A stretch of DNA of 19,698 nucleotides. Origin: Isohypsibius dastychi (lineage: Eukaryota; Tardigrada; Eutardigrada; Parachela; Isohypsibiidae). Under the pieces are notes generated by a model that was given only the letters and a program-made list of their open reading frames with translations, made no database searches and was not told the origin of the DNA. Positions 16,461 through 19,698 of the stretch are shown in pieces (positions within the stretch are counted from its first letter, which is position 1; each line of letters starts with the position of its first letter). The stretch is taken from contig JAQIWT010000468.1 in the NCBI GenBank assembly GCA_034696485.1, positions 1 to 19,698 on the forward strand, in the 5' to 3' direction. Both the position numbers and the translations under genes were made by a program.

Positions 16461-16542
16461 ATTGCTTGCGGTGGATCTGACTAGGCACCATTCAAACCTG
16501 AATAATTTCTGTGAGTTGAATTATCCTCTTTCAAAAACCGAG

Positions 16543-17128
16543 CTGTCTTTCACTCCAGCTTCTTCATCCTCCCAGTCTCAACCGCTGATCTGCAACTTGT
16601 GTGGATTCCAGGCAAAGAAAGCACATGGATTAGTCAGACACGGAGGAAGCGCCGTTTGTCAAAAAGCACAACTTAAGCTGCTCAAGCCCCAATAGACTTC
16701 AGCTGTGACCAGCGTTGACGAATCCCCTCTCCATTTGAAACTTCGAAGTCTAAGAAAATCCTGTCCGTTAATTCAGCGAATACCAAACGGAGCAAGAATT
16801 GCAGTTGCGGACCTGCTTTCAACTGTGATGAACGACTGTGTCAAGAAGAAAGACATTCCGTCATGGAGTCGTCTGCTTTTATTTTCTTATATATCTTTGG
16901 CTCTGCTAACCAAAACAGCAAAGTCAGCTTGACGTCAGCTATCACACAAGGCTTAATTCGAACGGGAGCGATCCCATTAAAAGGAAAACCTTTGAAAAGC
17001 AGTCGATCATCATCTCCCTCTGAAGAATCGTTTCTATAAGCCTTTGAAAGAAAGATGATGGATGTGGATGTATGCGGAGCAGTTAGACTTCTTGCCTCGG
17101 AAGACTGTTGCCCAGCCTCAGTCGAAAC
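16543..17128 (+). pseudogene. Retrotransposon ORF, N-terminal zinc finger and linker
   Basis: A zinc knuckle with spacing C-x2-C-x12-H-x5-C (CNLCGFQAKKAHGLV...VC) is followed by LRSLRKSCPLIQRIPNGA, VADLLSTVMNDCVKK and SWSRLLLFSY, each aligned with the minus-strand copy at 182-1084. Lesions: TAG at 16693-16695; a frame change just before TGA 16930-16932; TAA at 17037-17039 just before AFERKMMDVDVCGAVRLLA; a frame change near 17128, shown by SVET in one frame passing to LEALRRKHPPEP in another. No in-frame ATG precedes the zinc finger, so the start is also lost or lies in an upstream exon. Confidence 0.8.
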
Positions 17129-18137
17129 TTGGAGGCACTGAGAAGGAAGCATCCGCCCGAGCCCAACGACATATCTTTCCCGGATGAGCCAGTCCCAAAA
17201 CCTGCAGTAAAGGAAGTGACCGCGCAGGAAGCTTACGCGGCACTCAAGACCTTTCCAAATGGATCATCCGGTGGTATGGACGGTATGCGGCCACAACATT
17301 TGAAGGTTCTGATTGGCACGATGCGGAATGAGAGCTCAACTCGTCTGTGCTCCTCACTCGCTGAACTGATCACTATGATGATCAGCGGCAGCCTTACGGA
17401 AGAGATTTGCCCGATTGTTTACGGCGCTAGACTGACAGCGCTGAGCAAGAAGGGCGGTGGAATTCGTCCAATAGCGGTCAGAAAAACCATTCGACGCCTC
17501 GCGGGGAAGGTTGTAAGCCGCCGTGTCATGGATTCGACTCGCAAATCCCTCCGTTCCACTCAGCTCGGATACGGTACTAGGGGAGGTGCCGAAGCAGCAG
17601 TTCTTGCAACGCGTAATGTTATTTCGTCCTCGAAGACAGTAAACGCACTTGTGAAGCTGGACTTCAAGAATGCGTTCGACTCCATTCGCCGAGACCGCAT
17701 GCTGGAAGCGGTCAGTACCTGTATTCCACAATACTTCAGTATGATCTCCCAGATGTACAGGGAACCCACACATCTGCTTTATGGTGACCATTTTCTGGAA
17801 TCGGCAACCGGCGTCCACCAAGATGACCCCCTTGGTCTACTGCTATTCTGCACCGTTATAAGAAGTTTGACGGAAAAGCTGGAATCCGGTTTTAATTGCT
17901 GGTACCTTGATGACGGTACAGTATGCGATGAACCGAAATCGTCTCACATGATCTTCAGCTGGTCATATGCAAGAAGGATCCGACGTCGGACTCGAATTGA
18001 ACGCCTCGAAGTCTGAAGTTCTGATTTTGGGTGGGAGTTTGGAGGAACGAGCTAAGGCTGTGGCTCTGATCAAACGTGTGTCCCCGAACATTTCAGTGCC
18101 CAAAAATCTGCTTGGAGTCTCCTTGGTTCCCCTTTGA
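17129..18137 (+). pseudogene. Retrotransposon reverse transcriptase domain
   Basis: Copies element RNA into DNA at a nicked target in intact relatives. Blocks in order: FPNGSSGGMDGMRPQHLK (about 17250); TEEICPIVYGARLTALSKKG; GGIRPIAVRKTIRRLAGKV; STQLGYGTRGGAEAA; motif A VKLDFKNAFDSI with Asp codons at 17660-17662 and 17678-17680; motif B TGVHQDDPLGLLLF; motif C YLDD at 17903-17914, following FNCW; then, after a frame change near 17960, GLELNASKSEVLILGG and KNLLGVSL. Motif B deviates from the family's GVQQGDPLGPLLF at three positions (Q to H, G to D, P to L), which by itself may abolish activity. The frame shifts back near 18130 to continue with LIGEAI. Confidence 0.9.
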
Positions 18138-19419
18138 TTGGTGAAGCTATACCATCAGCAATGGAATCCAAGTCAAGCCAGGTAGAGTTAATGACAAAGC
18201 GCTCCGAACTGATTTCTGCTCATCAAGCCCTTTTCATCCTGAAAAACTGCCTCAGCCTCCCAAAGCTACTCTATGTGCTGAAAACTTGTCCAGCCCATCG
18301 TTTCGAGCAAAAGCTGGCTGAATTCGATGAATTCGTCCGCTTGTCTCTTTCCAGAATCACCAACACCCACATACCGGAAACAGCATGGATGCAAGCTTCA
18401 ACGCCAGTTAAAGACGGCGGTCTCGGAATCAGACGTGCCGGAGAAATTGCCCTTCCAGCCTATTTGGCTTCTATTTTCTCCGTTCGTAACCTGGTTTTGC
18501 AGATGTCGCCTGATTTAGATCTGGATAGCGTCACGTCTGAGCCGGAAGTCATTTGGAGAAGCATGAGTGGTTCAGACATTCCACCCATCGAGCAAAGAGG
18601 TAGTCAACGCGAATGGGACATGCCACTGGTCAAACTCCGGCACGAACGTATGATAGAAGCAGCCCAGCTTACGAAGAGAGCACGGTTACTGGCAGTATTC
18701 TCACGCGAGTCTGGTTGCTGGCTGAATGCTGTGCCAATCGCAACCGTGGAAACTGGTTTAGACGATGTCTGTCTAAGAATCTCGATTGGCTTGCGGTTGG
18801 GAACTAAACTGTGTGAGACACATACTTGTCGATGCGGCGTCAAAGTCGATGAGTCTGGGAGACATGGTCTCTCATGCAAATTCAGCGCTGGGGGACATAT
18901 GCGACACATTGCTTTGGACGCAGCAGTGAAAAGGGCCTTGGCCACAGCGGATATTCGATCGGTGCTGGAACCTCCCGCTCTGGATCGTGAAGATGGGAAA
19001 CGGCCGGACGAGATAACCTTTATACCGTGGAACCAAGGACAAGCGCTGATTTGGGATGTTTGAGACACACATTGGCTCAGTCCTACGTCATTGGCTGCAG
19101 TACTTCACCTGGTTTCGCTGCTGAGCTCGCTGAGCGTAAGAAGACTGAGAAGTATCGAGAATTGCAGAGCCGTTTTGTCTTTAGCCCGATGGGTTTTGAA
19201 ACTTATGGTTCATGGGGAACCGCGGCTGCATCTCTGATCTCAAAAATTGGTGGAAAGATAGCGGAGAAAACTGGGGAGAAACGTTCACTGGATTTTATCC
19301 GTCAGAAAATCAGCCTCGAGATTCAAACAGGGAATGCCTGCTTCGCTCTTGGCTGTCTTCCTGAATCAAGATCTTATACGGATATTTCTACCGTTTTGAC
19401 CTGGAAACCTGCAGTCTAG
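18134..19419 (+). pseudogene. Retrotransposon thumb and restriction-like endonuclease domain
   Basis: Post-RT text (LFILKNCLSLPKLLYVLKT, PVKDGGLGIRRAGEIALPAYLAS) is followed by a Cys/His cluster C-x-C-x9-H-x3-C at 18837-18877 and then RRH-like GGHMRHIALDAAVKRAL. The PD-(D/E)xK-like nuclease core is LEPPAL, GKRPD (Asp at 19007-19009), a 15-residue gap, and WDV. In relatives this domain nicks the target to prime reverse transcription. A frame change at about 19060 leads from WDV into CLRHTLAQSY (family: WDxTCxDTLAxSY). The protein then runs through FVFSPMGFETYGSWG, TGEKRSLDFIRQKISLEIQ and GNACFALG to TAG at 19417-19419. The 930-nt first segment is free of stops. Confidence 0.85.
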
Positions 19420-19504
19420 TTGTTGCCACTTTGTTGTTGTTTCCCCTGTTGTGTCATTACCGCTGATAGATGGAAATCAGATCTATAAAGTCTGTCAAGT
19501 AAAA

Positions 19505-19510
19505 AATAAA
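19505..19510 (+). terminator. Poly(A) signal AATAAA of the retrotransposon
   Basis: AATAAA lies 86 nt after the last stop codon, just downstream of an A-rich stretch. The exact 3' end of the element is not visible; there is no long A tail. Confidence 0.5.
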
Positions 19511-19698
19511 TTGAGTGTCTAGCTAACTTCGTAAAGACCGCTCTGCGCTTTCTGTTCTCAGCGGCAGCGACACAATCATTTTTTGAAATATCTAAGGGAA
19601 CAGATATCTAACTTGACAGAGTTAACTCTTCGATTACCAGGTGGGGTGAAAATCACCCCACGCTCAGTTAAAAATTTCATATCTCGTCAACTATGAAC
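19511..19698. other. Right flank with a 9-bp hairpin
   Basis: No ORF. A perfect stem GTGGGGTGA / TCACCCCAC with an AAA loop lies at 19641-19661. It may be part of the retrotransposon 3' region or flanking DNA. Confidence 0.5.

Larger units (their letters stand above)
16543..19510 (+). mobile_element. RLE-type non-LTR retrotransposon, near full length but decayed
   Basis: Zinc knuckle, reverse transcriptase and a C-terminal restriction-like endonuclease follow one another on one strand, with an AATAAA after the last stop. This single-ORF plan (N-terminal zinc finger, central RT, C-terminal RLE) is that of R2, CRE and related early-branching non-LTR elements. Specific wording (SSGGMDGMRPQHLK, GGGIRPIAVRKT, YLDD) places it in a widespread metazoan family; a Utopia-type affiliation is possible but unproven. 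It carries at least three stops and five frame changes. The 5' end is not defined, and no poly(A) tail or target-site duplication was seen. Confidence 0.85.

Noticed and set aside
19594-19616. Similarity of GAACAGATATCTAACTTGA to the reverse complement of U2 snRNA, which would fit a U2-targeting retrotransposon
   Set aside because: The match needs one insertion and one deletion within 19 nt, and the very conserved U2 sequence on either side is absent. Chance or the local ATATCT palindrome explains it better.

Overview
This is eukaryotic DNA, most likely from an invertebrate animal: GT-AG introns are visible (one only 52 nt), AATAAA signals occur, and coding sequence is dominated by decayed transposable elements of metazoan type. 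I cannot name the species. No intact host gene is recognisable. The only host-gene-like piece is a broken Ser/Thr kinase exon on the minus strand near 2.0-2.3 kb.

Layout. 182-1084 (minus) is the 5' part of an endonuclease-containing non-LTR retrotransposon, cut off inside its reverse transcriptase. 1085-4880 is mostly non-coding, with the kinase remnant, homopolymer runs, short repeats and a hairpin. 4881-5101 is a small TA-flanked inverted-repeat element. 5206-5686 is an internally deleted pogo/Tigger-like element that keeps a CENP-B-type helix-turn-helix remnant.

The centre (5693-13726) is a head-to-tail array of three Helitrons. Element 1 (5693-12407) is an autonomous-type copy with zinc finger, Rep (HUH) and Pif1-like helicase segments; it has two introns but is inactivated by stops, frameshifts, a deletion and a nested inverted-repeat element. 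Elements 2 (12408-13071) and 3 (13072-13726) are short non-autonomous copies. All three start with TC, share an indel-free 5' promoter-like block with three CCAAT boxes at identical offsets, and end with a GC hairpin followed by CTAG or CTCG. The expected A|T target is seen only at the outer edges of the array.

13784-14973 is a non-coding element with TTA-flanked ends (PIF/Harbinger-like) and five copies of a 12-bp palindrome. 14974-16500 holds unrecognised short ORFs and one possible exon. 16543-19510 (plus) is a second, more complete but decayed copy of the retrotransposon family seen at the left edge: zinc finger, reverse transcriptase, restriction-like endonuclease and a poly(A) signal.

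The window therefore reads as a nest of transposons of at least four superfamilies. The parts that merit most attention are the tandem Helitron array, its conserved promoter geometry and its palindrome arrays.
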